Assembly: GCA_020026395.1 (NCBI GenBank)
Contig: JAHHQM010000006.1
Span: 56,820 to 120,819 of the forward strand
Direction of reading: 5' to 3'
DNA: 64,000 nt
From: Alistipes sp.
GTDB taxonomy: Bacteria > Bacteroidota > Bacteroidia > Bacteroidales > Rikenellaceae
The translations under genes were made by a program, and so were the position numbers. Under the pieces are notes generated by a model. It was not told the DNA's origin, ran no database searches, and saw nothing but the letters and a program-made list of their open reading frames with translations. Shown piece after piece: positions 25,177 through 33,908 of the stretch (position 1 is its first letter; each line of letters opens with the position of its first letter).

Positions 25177-25251
25177 ATGAATGGAAAAATAATACTGATT
25201 ATGGGATTCTTAAGTTTTTTTCTCGGTTCAGGCCATGCGCAACCCGAATAG
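25177..25251 (+). pseudogene. Truncated secreted-protein gene: signal peptide only
   Basis: An ATG 31 bases after the TPM stop opens a 24-codon frame that is a complete signal peptide (MNGKIILIMGFLSFFLGSG, then HAQPE) followed at once by TAG. The codon bias and spacing fit the three genes upstream. It looks like the 5' end of a fourth gene cut off where the module joins host DNA. Confidence 0.6.
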
Positions 25252-25425
25252 TATTACTTATCAAATTCGAGAAAAGATAAATTGATATATGGACAAGGAT
25301 TTTTCAATATGCAAGTATCTCCTGTCGAAGACAGAAAATGACGAACAGATGGAAGCCCGTCTGAGGATGCTTTGTGTGTCTATGGCAAAAGACGTGCCGG
25401 ATGAGAAACGCAAACGGCACATGCG
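25252..25425. other. Junction between the A+T-rich module and fimbrillin remnant
   Basis: About 170 A+T-rich bases. A plus-strand frame (25289-25477) begins MDKDFSICKYLLSKTENDEQ and runs into the antisense of the fimbrillin gene, so its second half is not protein-like. No insertion-sequence ends or direct repeats are obvious. I see no intact gene. Confidence 0.4.
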
Positions 25426-26719
25426 TCCGTTTTTCTCGATTTTCGCATTTTGGTTGAAGGCCACGGAAACCGAATAGAACCGCTCGCTGATCATCAGCTT
25501 GTCGGAGTTGTCGGGATTTTCTTCTGTGGTGGTCGTTTTGAAGTCTGCAACGGTCTTTCCCGAAAGATTGTACTTCAGCGCGTGCAGCAGACCCGAATTG
25601 GGGTTGATCGTGCCGTCGATGACTTCACCGTTTGCCCAGTCGACTACCTCCAGTTTGGCGGTCAGTTCACCTTCGTTGGGGGCGAGCGGTGTGGGGAGTC
25701 CCTCTTCGTTACCGCCCAGAACGATGGTGTAGAGCGTGTTGCGCGAAGGGAAGAATTCGGATTTCTTGTTCGGATCGTTCAGCTCGACATTTACTACACC
25801 CTTCTTAACCAGTGAATTGCCGAAATTCACCGAGTAGGAGATCTCCACAACGGGACAGGCTGCATCGCGGCTGCCTTCCTCGTACATGTAGAGCACGTGG
25901 CGCAGGTGGTGGTTGTCCGTATAGGCGGCGTAGGCAAGACCGTTTGCGAACTTTGCTTCCCATTCTTGGGTCGGTTTGATGGTGATGCGGTTCAGATCGG
26001 CAGGAGCAGTCCACACGGTTTGGGTGCGAGGTAGGATTTGTCGATTGCATGGCGCAGTCTTACGTCGGTGATCGTGAGGTTCGTGGTTTTATTCTTGAGA
26101 TCCAGACGCGCTACGGTACGCACCAGATTGCCCTTCAGCGTAAGACTCGTGGGGACGACCTTAAACGTGTCGGTCGAGGCATTGTTGAGCGCCATGCACG
26201 ACATCGGGAAACCCGATTCGCCTCGGCCGACCAGTTCATCGGCATTCACTTCGTCCTGAAGACGCACCTGTGCGAGCGATTCCTTCATCTTCTCGAGCGT
26301 GGTCACGCCCTCGGTGCCCGGTTGCAGTTTCTCGTTGGCAACCAGCATGATTTTGAGCGTTTCGCCCATCATGTCGTCCGTAATCTCGTGGATGTAGGAG
26401 TAGGAGCCGTTGCCGTCCGAGTTAAGACGCGCACCTTCAACGGCCTTGAGCAGCGTGTAGTTGTGATCGGCATCGGAGGCCTCCGCGCCCTTCTTGAACA
26501 TATAGACATTCAGCGATTTTACTTCGCTCTCGCCGGTCTCCTGGATTTTGCTGCGCGTGTAAATCACTCCGTCGGCGTCGAGATCTCGAAAGAGATGACC
26601 TTCGAGGGTTCTTCCGCAGAGAGCTCCAGAGAGAGAAAATCGTCGTTGCTGCACGAATAAGTGCCGAAAACTGTTCCCGTGAGCAGGAACACGTTAAGCA
26701 TTGATTTGTAGTTGATCAT
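25426..26719 (-). pseudogene. Fimbrillin (FimA/Mfa1-like) lipoprotein gene, two frameshifts and truncated 3' end
   Basis: The start at 26719 gives a lipoprotein signal ending TYSC, then SNDDFLSLELSAEE. This frame stops near 26570, and the protein continues in another frame from about DADGVIYTRSKIQETG (SLNVYMFKKG, KIMLVANEKLQPG, MSCMALNN, TLKGNLVRTVARLDLKN). These are hallmarks of the FimA-like fimbrillin family: a self-report of 'LNV.[VM]F' and the RTVAR.DL strand. A second one-base shift lies near 26015-26025 (DKSYLAPK to VWTAPADLN). The third part ends around SVSVAFNQNAKIE and then loses homology at the module junction. The gene cannot make a full pilin. Confidence 0.75.
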
Positions 26720-26761
26720 AAGTAAAAAGTTTTGTTGATTTATTGGTTGTCTTTATTGTTT

Positions 26762-26933
26762 TCAAAATCCTATGGTGTCGCCGTCAATCCAGTCGTTTAC
26801 GGAGGTGCCCAGCCCCTGATGAATCTCGATTCGTCCGTCATTGCGGATGAGAACGCGGATCTTGTAATCCTGAATCGTCGTTTCATCTCATGAGAAAGGT
26901 CATAAGTACGGTCAAACGGTAAATATGCTTCAT
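26762..26933 (-). pseudogene. Fimbrial lipoprotein gene collapsed by internal deletion
   Basis: Behind a perfect promoter, the ATG at 26933 starts a signal-like MKHIYRLTVLMTFLM. It reaches a stop at once and abuts, out of frame, a C-terminal piece (ETTIQDYKIRVLIRNDGRIE, then HQGLGTSVNDWIDGDTIGF) that ends in a stop at 26762. The tail resembles the ends of FimB/Mfa-type fimbrial proteins. The simplest reading is a gene whose middle was deleted. It lies 43 bases upstream of the frameshifted fimbrillin gene. Confidence 0.6.
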
Positions 26934-26972
26934 AGTGGCGACTGATTTTTTCGTTTTTTTTCAAATCGGCCG

Positions 26973-27004
26973 CAAATGTATAGGCGGAAAACATATACTG
27001 CCAA
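26973..27004 (-). promoter_or_regulatory. Promoter of the decayed fimbrial operon
   Basis: On the minus strand TTG (27002-27004), 21 bases, TACATTTG (26973-26980). It is an intact consensus promoter that now reads only pseudogenes. Confidence 0.65.
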
Positions 27005-27163
27005 TTTTCTGATTTGGCAAAAAATCTTGACCCCTGTCTCAAATTGTCAATGTTGTATCATTGTATTGCCATAATACGTTGATTTACAATGGATTATTTT
27101 ATGGTGGGGGCGGATGGAATGGGAGTTTTTAGAAGGCGGATTCCGTGGGTATCGGGCATGAAA

Positions 27164-27190
27164 AAAGCACCGACCTAAGGCCGGTGCTTT
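27164..27190. terminator. Bidirectional-looking terminator
   Basis: AAAGCACCGaCCTAAGGcCGGTGCTTT is a nearly perfect palindrome with A and T runs on both sides. It ends the regulator pseudogene transcript on the minus strand. The 27005-27163 stretch beside it holds no gene. Confidence 0.75.
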
Positions 27191-27239
27191 ATAAAATGGG
27201 GCTCAGAAAACGCATTTTGTCGTCCCCCGGACTGGCGGA

Positions 27240-28340
27240 TTACTTCAATCGATTGCGGTATTCGGCAGGACTGATCCCGTATTTCTCTTTGAAGAGACGA
27301 TAGTAGGTCGAGACGTTGGAAATGGCACTGCGCATCGCCACTTCCACGATGGACAACTCCGCATTTTCTTTGAGCATCTTGGTGGAGTATTCCAAGCGGA
27401 GATTATTGATGTAGGCAGGCCGACATGTCGTCACCCGTATAGGTGCGGATGATGGCGGCAAAACGGTTCTTGTCCACCTGCATGATGCGCGTGTAGTCGT
27501 CGCGTCCCAGCTGGTAGTTTAAGAAATGGCGCTCCTGGCGTACCTTCGCATTGAACAGATTGAAAATCTCCTCGTCGGATAGTTGCTCGTCTTTGGGGAA
27601 GGCGGGTGCCTGCTCGGGTGTTTGTGCACCGAATCGACGGGCGAAATAGAGTACCTTTTTGTGGTAGTATTTGAAGATTACGTTGCGGTTGAAGCGCACA
27701 AGAAGGAAAAGTGCACCCGCAGGGAGTGCGCCCAAAATCGCAAGCAGGATCTGATGGATGGAGTTTCGACGTTCGGTTTTATCCAACCTGTTTTTCAGAT
27801 CGGAAAGTTTGTCCACATCGGCCGACTCAAACATAAGATCCTTGTCTCGGTTCACCAACATTTGTTCCTGCATGGCTCTGACCTTGCAGGAAATCAGGTA
27901 GGCCTAACTTCGATGCTCGAGGATTTGCTCGTAGAGGATGTTGAGCGTGTCGCTGGATTTTAGCGCTATTTCTTTTCCCTTCAGGATAATCCATCGACTC
28001 CTGCATCGAGAAGGAGAGCAGGGCGGCTTCGGCATGGATCGTATACACCCTTTTCTGAAGGGGGGGTGTCGGAGGTGAGTTCGGGAGAGCCGGATACGGT
28101 ACGGATGGTGGTCAGAGCCATGTTGAATCGTGACAGGGTAAACAACGAACAGGTGCGCAGATAGCCCAATTTGTAGGACGGCCAGTCGTAATTGTTTTCG
28201 AGACTGTCCAACCGATTCAAACTCTCTTTCAGACGAAGATAGGCGAGCCATTGCAGATCGTCCAACGATTTCCCTTCAGCATGCAAACTTTGAAGTGCAG
28301 ATAAAGCACATAGAATCAATAATAGAATGTGTTTTATGAT
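27240..28340 (-). pseudogene. TPR-type AraC-family regulator, heavily decayed
   Basis: Reassembled over three frames, the product has a signal-like start (KHILLLILCALSALQSLHA), a TPR-like helical part (WLAYLRLKESLNRLDSLENN), a membrane span (IHQILLAILGALPAGALFLLVRF) and an AraC helix-turn-helix (NAELSIVEVAMRSAISNVST, FKEKYGISPAEYRNRLK). Frame changes are needed near 28060, 27970 and 27430, and an in-frame TAG lies at 27904-27906. The expected start codon at 28338-28340 reads ATC. Such membrane-anchored TPR/AraC proteins regulate nearby surface loci in Bacteroidota, so it probably controlled the dead fimbrial genes. Confidence 0.75.
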
Positions 28341-28371
28341 ACACGACGTCTTTTTTCGAATATGCCCTAAA

Positions 28372-28501
28372 AATCAAAAACAACTCATTTGAGTTGCTTT
28401 GTTACCATGTTATAATAGTTTAAGTTTATAAAAAATCCCCGAAATTCACTGTTCAGTTGGGATCTCGAGGGTAATACCATGTTGGTAATAGTACAAAGAT
28501 A
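28372..28501 (-). ncRNA. Candidate small RNA or orphan transcript
   Basis: On the minus strand a TATCTTTG box (28494-28501) is followed about 100 bases later by the perfect hairpin CAACTCA-AA-TGAGTTG (28381-28396) and TTTTTGATTTTT. No protein fits between them. A promoter and terminator with no gene between suggest a roughly 110-base RNA. The -33 TTG is 17 bases away, which is short. Otherwise the 28341-28658 region shows nothing. Confidence 0.3.
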
Positions 28502-28658
28502 CGAAGTTTTCCGGTTTTCAAAGGCTTGTTTGTCCGAAAAGCCTGTGTAGAGGTGGAAAAAGGAAATTTTGGAAATCTTTTCTGCAAAAATGGATAAGAA
28601 TCGGATACGAAGTTTTGGTCGTCATTCTGATTTCGTCGGACGGGAGGGTATAAAAACA

Positions 28659-28690
28659 AAAAAAGCCTTGAAGAGATCTTCAAGACTTTT
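28659..28690 (-). terminator. Terminator of tRNA-Asp
   Basis: On the minus strand AGTCTTGAAGA and TCTTCAAGGCT form a hairpin followed by TTTTTTT, right after the tRNA. Confidence 0.8.
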
Positions 28691-28693
28691 GGC

Positions 28694-28766
28694 GGTGTGT
28701 AGGGGACTCGAACCCCTGACCCCGTGCGTGACAGGCACGTATTCTAACCAGCTGAACTAACACACC
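28694..28766 (-). tRNA. tRNA-Asp (GTC)
   Basis: A 73-base cloverleaf: acceptor GGTGTGT/ACACACC, D-loop AGCTGGTTA, anticodon stem CGTGC/GCACG with loop CTGTCAC (anticodon GTC), T-loop TTCGAGT between AGGGG and CCCCT. CCA is not encoded. Confidence 0.95.
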
Positions 28767-28815
28767 TTTTAGCCGGACTCTCATTCGGGGCGTTGTCCCT
28801 TCCTGATTGCGAGTG

Positions 28816-28823
28816 CAAATATA
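28816..28823 (-). promoter_or_regulatory. -7 box for tRNA-Asp
   Basis: The minus strand reads TATATTTG, a perfect TAnnTTTG match, 49 bases before the tRNA. Confidence 0.5.
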
Positions 28824-29153
28824 GAGCATATTTTTGGAATATCCATCATTTTTCGGCAAAAAAATGCAAAAAAATCACCTCGAAAATTCTTGCCGTTGAT
28901 TTTCAAATATTTAACATTTTCCGGAAAATCCCCACATCGAGGCTTCGTCTTAAAGTCTGCCCCGAAGAGGTCGCAAGAGCCTCAAAATCGGGATTTCGGG
29001 CATCAAAACAGGGGTAAACAAAAAAATATGCAAAAATTATGTAAATTTTTAATGAATATCAAAAGCGGCCTTACAGCTATGTGTAGAGCGGTTTTTGAGG
29101 CGGTGAAGCCCTTGTTTTACCCTCGCGCACACGTGTGAATACAGTGGTGATGC
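28824..29153. other. Intergenic stretch without a gene
   Basis: A+T-rich spacer between divergent tRNA-Asp and the phosphofructokinase gene. No conserved protein, RNA fold or repeat was recognised. Confidence 0.5.
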
Positions 29154-29184
29154 TTGATGGTTCCAAAAAATGTTCGTACTTTTG
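29154..29184 (+). promoter_or_regulatory. Promoter of the phosphofructokinase gene
   Basis: TTG (29154-29156), 20 bases, TACTTTTG (29177-29184): both elements match consensus, 52 bases before the ATG. Confidence 0.75.
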
Positions 29185-29236
29185 ACCCCGTAAAAGAGAC
29201 AAAGAACTTTTTAGATAACTTATAAATTTCGACAAG

Positions 29237-30472
29237 ATGAAAGATGCAGTAGCAATTCTCACCGGTGGAGGTCCCGCTCCCGGTATGAATACGGTCGTAG
29301 GTAGTGTAGCAAAGACTTTTATTCACCACGGTTATCGTGTAATCGGTCTTCACGAGGGTTACACCGGTTTGTTCAATCCCGAACCCCGTACCGTAGATAT
29401 CAACTACCGTATGGCTGATGGTATCTTCAACCAGGGTGGTTCGTTCCTCCAGATGAGCCGTTTCAAGCCGACTCCCGAGGATTTCGAGAACAACTTCAAC
29501 CTCAAGTTCTTCACCGAGAACAACATCAAATTGCTGGTGACTGTCGGTGGTGACGATACTGCTTCCACGGCTAACCGCATCGCCAAGTTCTTGGAGGCTA
29601 AGAAATACCCGATCGCCAACATCCACGTTCCCAAGACCATCGATAACGATCTTCCTCTGCCCGTAGGTACTCCTACGTTCGGTTACGAGTCGGCTAAGGA
29701 TAAGGGTGCCGTAATCGGCCGTGCCGTTTATGTAGACGCACGTACGAGCGGTAATTGGTTCGTTCTGGCTGCCATGGGTCGTTCGGCAGGTCACCTCGCA
29801 TTCGGTATCGGTGAGGCTTGCCACTATCCGATGATCGTAATCCCCGAGATGTTCAACAAGACCGAGATCACGGTTGACAAGATCGTTAAGCTGGTCGTAT
29901 CGTCGATCATCAAGCGTAAGATCATGGGTATGGATTACGGTGCCGCCGTTATTTCGGAGGGTGTATTCCACGCACTGTCGAACGAGGAGATCGCCAACAG
30001 CGGTATCCACTTCACTTACGATGAGCACGGACACCCCGAGTTGGGTAAGGTCTCGAAGGCTCACATCTTCAACGAGCTGATCGAGAAGCACGTGAAGGCA
30101 CTGGGTCTGAAGGTTAAGAGCCGTCCCGTTGAGTTGGGTTACGAGATCCGTTGCCAGACCCCGATCGCTTACGACCTGACCTATTGCTCGGAGCTGGGTC
30201 TGGGTGTATATCAGCTCTTCTCGGAGGGTAAGACCGGTTGCATGGTTTACGTGAACTCGGAGGGTAAGGTATCGCCCCTGTACCTGAAGGATCTCCAGGA
30301 TCCGACGACGGGCAAGATTCCTCCCCGTTTGGTGGACATCACCTCGGACAAGTTCAAGATGGTTATCGAGAACATCATCAACTCGATCACCCCGAGCGAT
30401 TACGAGGCTGCAAAGCAGTACGTTCCCAATCCCGAGGAGTACGACTTCAACAAGATCCTGAACTGGAACTAA
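29237..30472 (+). CDS. pfp: Pyrophosphate-dependent 6-phosphofructokinase (predicted)
   Basis: 411 residues of the phosphofructokinase family, which phosphorylates fructose 6-phosphate in glycolysis. GGGPAPGMN near the start binds the donor. The donor-specificity residues are GGDD (104-107) and PKTIDND (132-138). ATP enzymes have GGDG and PGTIDND, while Asp and Lys at these sites mark pyrophosphate users. Use of PPi makes the step reversible and saves ATP. It is monocistronic with a consensus promoter and a terminator. An ATP-dependent assignment is unlikely from these residues, but activity itself is inferred. Confidence 0.9.
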   Translation: MKDAVAILTGGGPAPGMNTVVGSVAKTFIHHGYRVIGLHEGYTGLFNPEPRTVDINYRMADGIFNQGGSFLQMSRFKPTPEDFENNFNLKFFTENNIKLLVTVGGDDTASTANRIAKFLEAKKYPIANIHVPKTIDNDLPLPVGTPTFGYESAKDKGAVIGRAVYVDARTSGNWFVLAAMGRSAGHLAFGIGEACHYPMIVIPEMFNKTEITVDKIVKLVVSSIIKRKIMGMDYGAAVISEGVFHALSNEEIANSGIHFTYDEHGHPELGKVSKAHIFNELIEKHVKALGLKVKSRPVELGYEIRCQTPIAYDLTYCSELGLGVYQLFSEGKTGCMVYVNSEGKVSPLYLKDLQDPTTGKIPPRLVDITSDKFKMVIENIINSITPSDYEAAKQYVPNPEEYDFNKILNWN

Positions 30473-30486
30473 TTCTTTTTGAAGAT

Positions 30487-30531
30487 AATACGACGAGGAC
30501 TGACCTTTTGGGGGGGTAGTCCTCGTTTTTT
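30487..30531 (+). terminator. Terminator of the phosphofructokinase gene
   Basis: ACGAGGACT and AGTCCTCGT pair around a G-rich loop and are followed by TTTTTTTT. Confidence 0.85.
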
Positions 30532-30544
30532 TTGCGATACGGCG

Positions 30545-30584
30545 CAAAAAAATCCCCGCCTTCCGAAATGTAGGAGAGCGGGGT
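30545..30584 (-). terminator. Terminator of the dnaG-smpB-tsaB side
   Basis: On the minus strand CCCCGC...GCGGGG is followed by ATTTTTTT, just after the tsaB stop. Confidence 0.75.
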
Positions 30585-30609
30585 GTTTTGTTTCCCGAGA
30601 GGGGCGCGG

Positions 30610-31317
30610 TTAGAGCAATTTCTTCTTGGAGGTCGTTACGACGAAATCCTTCAGGTAGAACGGCTCGAAGTAGGCGATGTCCTCGGTTCGACCCGCATCC
30701 AAAGCCTCCTGCGCCAGACGTGCCAGACCGCGTGCCGAAGGGGTCACCTCGACGAATTTGCTGCCTTTGAGCGCTTCCTCGCATTTGCGGGCACCGTTGC
30801 CGAAGATGACAAACGGACGACCCGTCGAGCGGAACTTTTCGAACGAATTTTCGTCGATAATTTCGGCCGAAACCTCGTTCTGGGCGCGACCCTCGGTGTC
30901 GAATACCTGGGCGTAAACTTCCATGCGACGTGCATCGACCATCGGGCAGAGCAAGGCATTGTCCCAATCCTCGACCGAGATGATGCCTGCCTTGTGATCT
31001 TCGCGGGCAACTTCCGTCAGGGCATCGAGCGATCCGATGGCGATCAGCGGCTTTTTCAGTCCGTAGCACAGACCTTTGGCAAACGAAACGCCGATTCTGA
31101 GACCCGTATACGATCCGGGGCCTTTGCCTACGGCTACGGCCGAAAGATCGTCGGGTGCGATGCCCGTTTCCTTGAGCAACTCATCGACAAATACGCCGAC
31201 TTTCTTGGCGTGATCGCGACCTTCGTCGCTTTCTCTTAAGGAGATCAACTCCCCGTCTTTTGCGATACCGACCGAGCAGATGTCCGTGCCGGTTTCAATA
31301 CATAATATCAAGCTCAT
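30610..31317 (-). CDS. tsaB: tRNA threonylcarbamoyladenosine biosynthesis protein TsaB
   Basis: 235 residues. An ASKHA-fold, inactive TsaD paralogue that scaffolds the TsaB-TsaD-TsaE complex making t6A37 on ANN-decoding tRNAs. The start MSLILCIETGTDICSVGI, the GKGPGSYTGLRIGVSFAKGL segment and the mid-protein MVDARRMEVYAQVF are characteristic. Length is normal. It lies 26 bases after smpB on the same strand, so the two are probably co-transcribed. Confidence 0.93.
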   Translation of the reverse strand: MSLILCIETGTDICSVGIAKDGELISLRESDEGRDHAKKVGVFVDELLKETGIAPDDLSAVAVGKGPGSYTGLRIGVSFAKGLCYGLKKPLIAIGSLDALTEVAREDHKAGIISVEDWDNALLCPMVDARRMEVYAQVFDTEGRAQNEVSAEIIDENSFEKFRSTGRPFVIFGNGARKCEEALKGSKFVEVTPSARGLARLAQEALDAGRTEDIAYFEPFYLKDFVVTTSKKKLL

Positions 31318-31343
31318 GGCTCTATGTTTTCTTTGTTATTATC

Positions 31344-31805
31344 CTATTTGTAGTGCTTCATCGCCTTGTCCATTTCGCGACGGGCATCATTTTCCTTGAG
31401 GTATTCGCGTTTGTCGTACGCCTTGCGACCTCGTGCCAGACCGATGACGATCTTGGCCAGTCCGCGGTCGTTGAGGAACAAGCGAAGACCCACGATGGTA
31501 AGTCCCTTGTCCTTCGTGGCACGCTCGATCTTCATCAGCTCGCGTCCCGTCAGCAACAACTTACGATCGCGCTTGGGGGTGTGGTTGTTGCAGGTGCCCC
31601 AGCCGTACTCGGCAATATTGACCCCGCGAATCCACAATTCGCCCTTCTCGAAATAGCAGAACGAATCGACCATCGAGGCTTTGCCCGCGCGGATCGACTT
31701 GATCTCCGTACCGTACAACACCACGCCGGCCGTCCATTCTTCCAGAATCTCGTAGTCGAACGTGGCGCGTTTGTTCTTGATGTTTATCTTTTTTTGCTCG
31801 CTCAT
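31344..31805 (-). CDS. smpB: SsrA-binding protein SmpB
   Basis: 153 residues. It delivers tmRNA to stalled ribosomes for trans-translation. It shows the OB-barrel sequence NKRATFDYEILEEWTAGVVL, the GTEIKSIRAGKAS and RKLLLTGRELMKI motifs, and the basic C-terminal tail (AYDKREYLKENDARREMDKA) that enters the decoding centre. It begins MSEQKKINIKN, standard for Bacteroidota. The 117-base gap upstream to the dnaG stop holds no gene. Confidence 0.95.
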   Translation of the reverse strand: MSEQKKINIKNKRATFDYEILEEWTAGVVLYGTEIKSIRAGKASMVDSFCYFEKGELWIRGVNIAEYGWGTCNNHTPKRDRKLLLTGRELMKIERATKDKGLTIVGLRLFLNDRGLAKIVIGLARGRKAYDKREYLKENDARREMDKAMKHYK

Positions 31806-31922
31806 AAATTTATAACGGCATAAATCTTGTATTTGTTATTCCGTGAAGGAACGGGCGTCAGCGGGGCGGATCTTTCGTCGCCACATCTTTTTCCGCCAAA
31901 CGGGGTGCTCGTCCCTTTTCTT

Positions 31923-33902
31923 TTATAAAATCAACCGCTTCAGCTTCAGGGAGATTGCCACCTTCACCTTGTTGTAGTTGGTGAAGCGCTTTAGAAGTAC
32001 CTCCTGCTCCTCTTCGCTCAAGTCGGGCTGACTCAGTTTTTCCTGCAATTGTTTGATGATCTCCTCGACCACCTTCGATTTGTAGAGCGTGACAGCTTTC
32101 GGTACACCCGTTGCCAACATCTCCGCTTCACTCTCCACGTGAATATCCTTTTTTGTCCACAACTGACTCGGCACGTAGTTGTCCTCCTCGGTCAGAAGGT
32201 TCACCGTGGCGTTGCACACCTCGGGATCTTCGTGGCTGATGAACAGGTGCAACGGCACTTCAATACCGATGCCCGTCTCCAGCCATTTCTCGTGGTAGGT
32301 CTCCATGATCTTTGCGTAAGTCTTGTTGCGGAAGACGATGTTGTCGGCTCCCAATTCCGTGAAGATCACGTCGGCCACGTTGCAGGGTACCATATTCGCA
32401 CCCTCCTTGAAATCGAACGAACGATGACCGTATTTCAGCAGGTATTTGATCAGTTCGTGTTCCAGGGTATCCGTTCCGCTTCCGGCGGTCACCTGTTTCT
32501 GATACTCGACTTCGGGCGCGGTGGCAACGGCCTCCTGCTGGACGCGGTTGGCTTGTCGGCGCAGGAATTCGTCCGTTTCGCGGTCGCCCGTGGTCGAAAG
32601 GCGCTTGCGGGCGACTTCCGAGATGAGGATGTTCTCATCGACATCCATCGTGTGGGCGCACTCCTTGATGTAGACCGCACGCTGGATCGGATCGGGGATC
32701 TGGGCGATCGACTGCACCATGTCGCTGATCAGGCTTGCCTTCTTGATCGGGTCTCCCTGTGCCTCCTTCAACAACAATTTGGCCTTGAACGCCAGAAAAT
32801 CCTGCTCGTTCTCGGTGATGAATCGCTGCAACTCGTCGGCCGTGTGACTGCGGGCAAACGAGTCGGGATCTTCGGGTTCGGGCAACAGCACGACGCGCAC
32901 GTTCAGTCCCTCTTTGAGGATCATGTCGATACCGCGCAACGAGGCGTGAATACCCGCCGAGTCACCGTCGTAGATCACCGTGATGTTGCGCGTAAATCGT
33001 GCCAAAAGGCGGATCTGCTCGGTGGTGAGCGACGTTCCCGATGAAGCAACGACATTCTCCATGCCCGACTGGTGCATCGAAATCACATCGGTGTAACCCT
33101 CGACCATGATGGCGTAATCCATCTGCTGGATGGCCTTCTTGGCGAAGTACAGGCCGTAGAGTTCGTGCTTCTTGCTGTAGATCTCGCTTTCGGGCGAGTT
33201 CTGGTATTTGGCGACCTGCTTGTCGGTGCGCAGGGTACGTCCGCCGAAACCGACGACGCGTCCCGATATGTTGTGGATCGGGAACATCACGCGGTCGCGG
33301 AAACGGTCGTAAAATCCGTTGTTGCGCTCCGAACGAAGCGAAAGTCCCGTGCTCAACAGGTATTGCTCCTTGTAGCCAGCCTTCAGGGCGTCCTGCGACA
33401 TCTGATCTCCCTTGGCGGGGCAGAAGCCGAGGCCGAATTTGCGGATCGTGGCATCGGACATTCCGCGTTTTTGGCGGAAGTAACTCATGCCGACGCTCAA
33501 ACCCTCGGGATTGTTGTGCAGGTAATTGGCGAAATACTCCTGCGCCCAACTGTTGAGCGTGAACATCGATTCGCGGTCGTCGTGACGCTGCTCCTCCTCG
33601 GGCGTGAGTTCTTTCTCGTGCACCTCGATGCCGTAGCGTTTGGCGACCATCTTCAAGGCTTCGGGGTAGGTGATGCGCTCGTGCTCCATCAGGAAGGTCA
33701 CGGCGTTGCCACCCTTACCGCATCCGAAACATTTGAAGAGTCCTTTGGCGGGCGATACCACGAATGACGGGGTCTTCTCGTTGTGGAACGGGCAGCACGC
33801 TTTGTAGTTGGTGCCCGCACGCTTCAACGTGACGTAATCGCCGATGATGTCCACAATGTTGGCGGCGGCGTAAATTCGGTCTATGGTCTCCCTGTCAATC
33901 AT
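31923..33902 (-). CDS. dnaG: DNA primase
   Basis: 659 residues from the ATG at 33902 (MIDRETIDRIYAAANIVDII). The N-terminal zinc finger reads CCPFHNEKTPSF...FKCFGCGKGGNA. The TOPRIM catalytic core has MVEGYTDVISMHQSGM and VIYDGDSAGIHAS, and a helicase-binding C-terminal region follows. It makes RNA primers for replication. A slightly longer frame with a TTG start exists, but the -7 box TATCTTTG (33909-33916) overlaps it, so the ATG is preferred. That box ends just 6 bases from the ATG. Confidence 0.95.
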   Translation of the reverse strand: MIDRETIDRIYAAANIVDIIGDYVTLKRAGTNYKACCPFHNEKTPSFVVSPAKGLFKCFGCGKGGNAVTFLMEHERITYPEALKMVAKRYGIEVHEKELTPEEEQRHDDRESMFTLNSWAQEYFANYLHNNPEGLSVGMSYFRQKRGMSDATIRKFGLGFCPAKGDQMSQDALKAGYKEQYLLSTGLSLRSERNNGFYDRFRDRVMFPIHNISGRVVGFGGRTLRTDKQVAKYQNSPESEIYSKKHELYGLYFAKKAIQQMDYAIMVEGYTDVISMHQSGMENVVASSGTSLTTEQIRLLARFTRNITVIYDGDSAGIHASLRGIDMILKEGLNVRVVLLPEPEDPDSFARSHTADELQRFITENEQDFLAFKAKLLLKEAQGDPIKKASLISDMVQSIAQIPDPIQRAVYIKECAHTMDVDENILISEVARKRLSTTGDRETDEFLRRQANRVQQEAVATAPEVEYQKQVTAGSGTDTLEHELIKYLLKYGHRSFDFKEGANMVPCNVADVIFTELGADNIVFRNKTYAKIMETYHEKWLETGIGIEVPLHLFISHEDPEVCNATVNLLTEEDNYVPSQLWTKKDIHVESEAEMLATGVPKAVTLYKSKVVEEIIKQLQEKLSQPDLSEEEQEVLLKRFTNYNKVKVAISLKLKRLIL

Positions 33903-33908
33903 AATTTG

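Noticed and set aside
25289..25477. 62-codon plus frame at the module junction
   Set aside because: Its second half is antisense of the fimbrillin gene and the first half matches nothing; kept only as junction sequence.
26797..27042. 81-codon minus frame over the fimbrial promoter
   Set aside because: It overlaps the consensus promoter and runs in the wrong frame for the fimbrial tail.
29117..31069. 650-codon minus frame over the phosphofructokinase and tsaB region
   Set aside because: It crosses a terminator and two real genes, one of them on the opposite strand; not protein-like.
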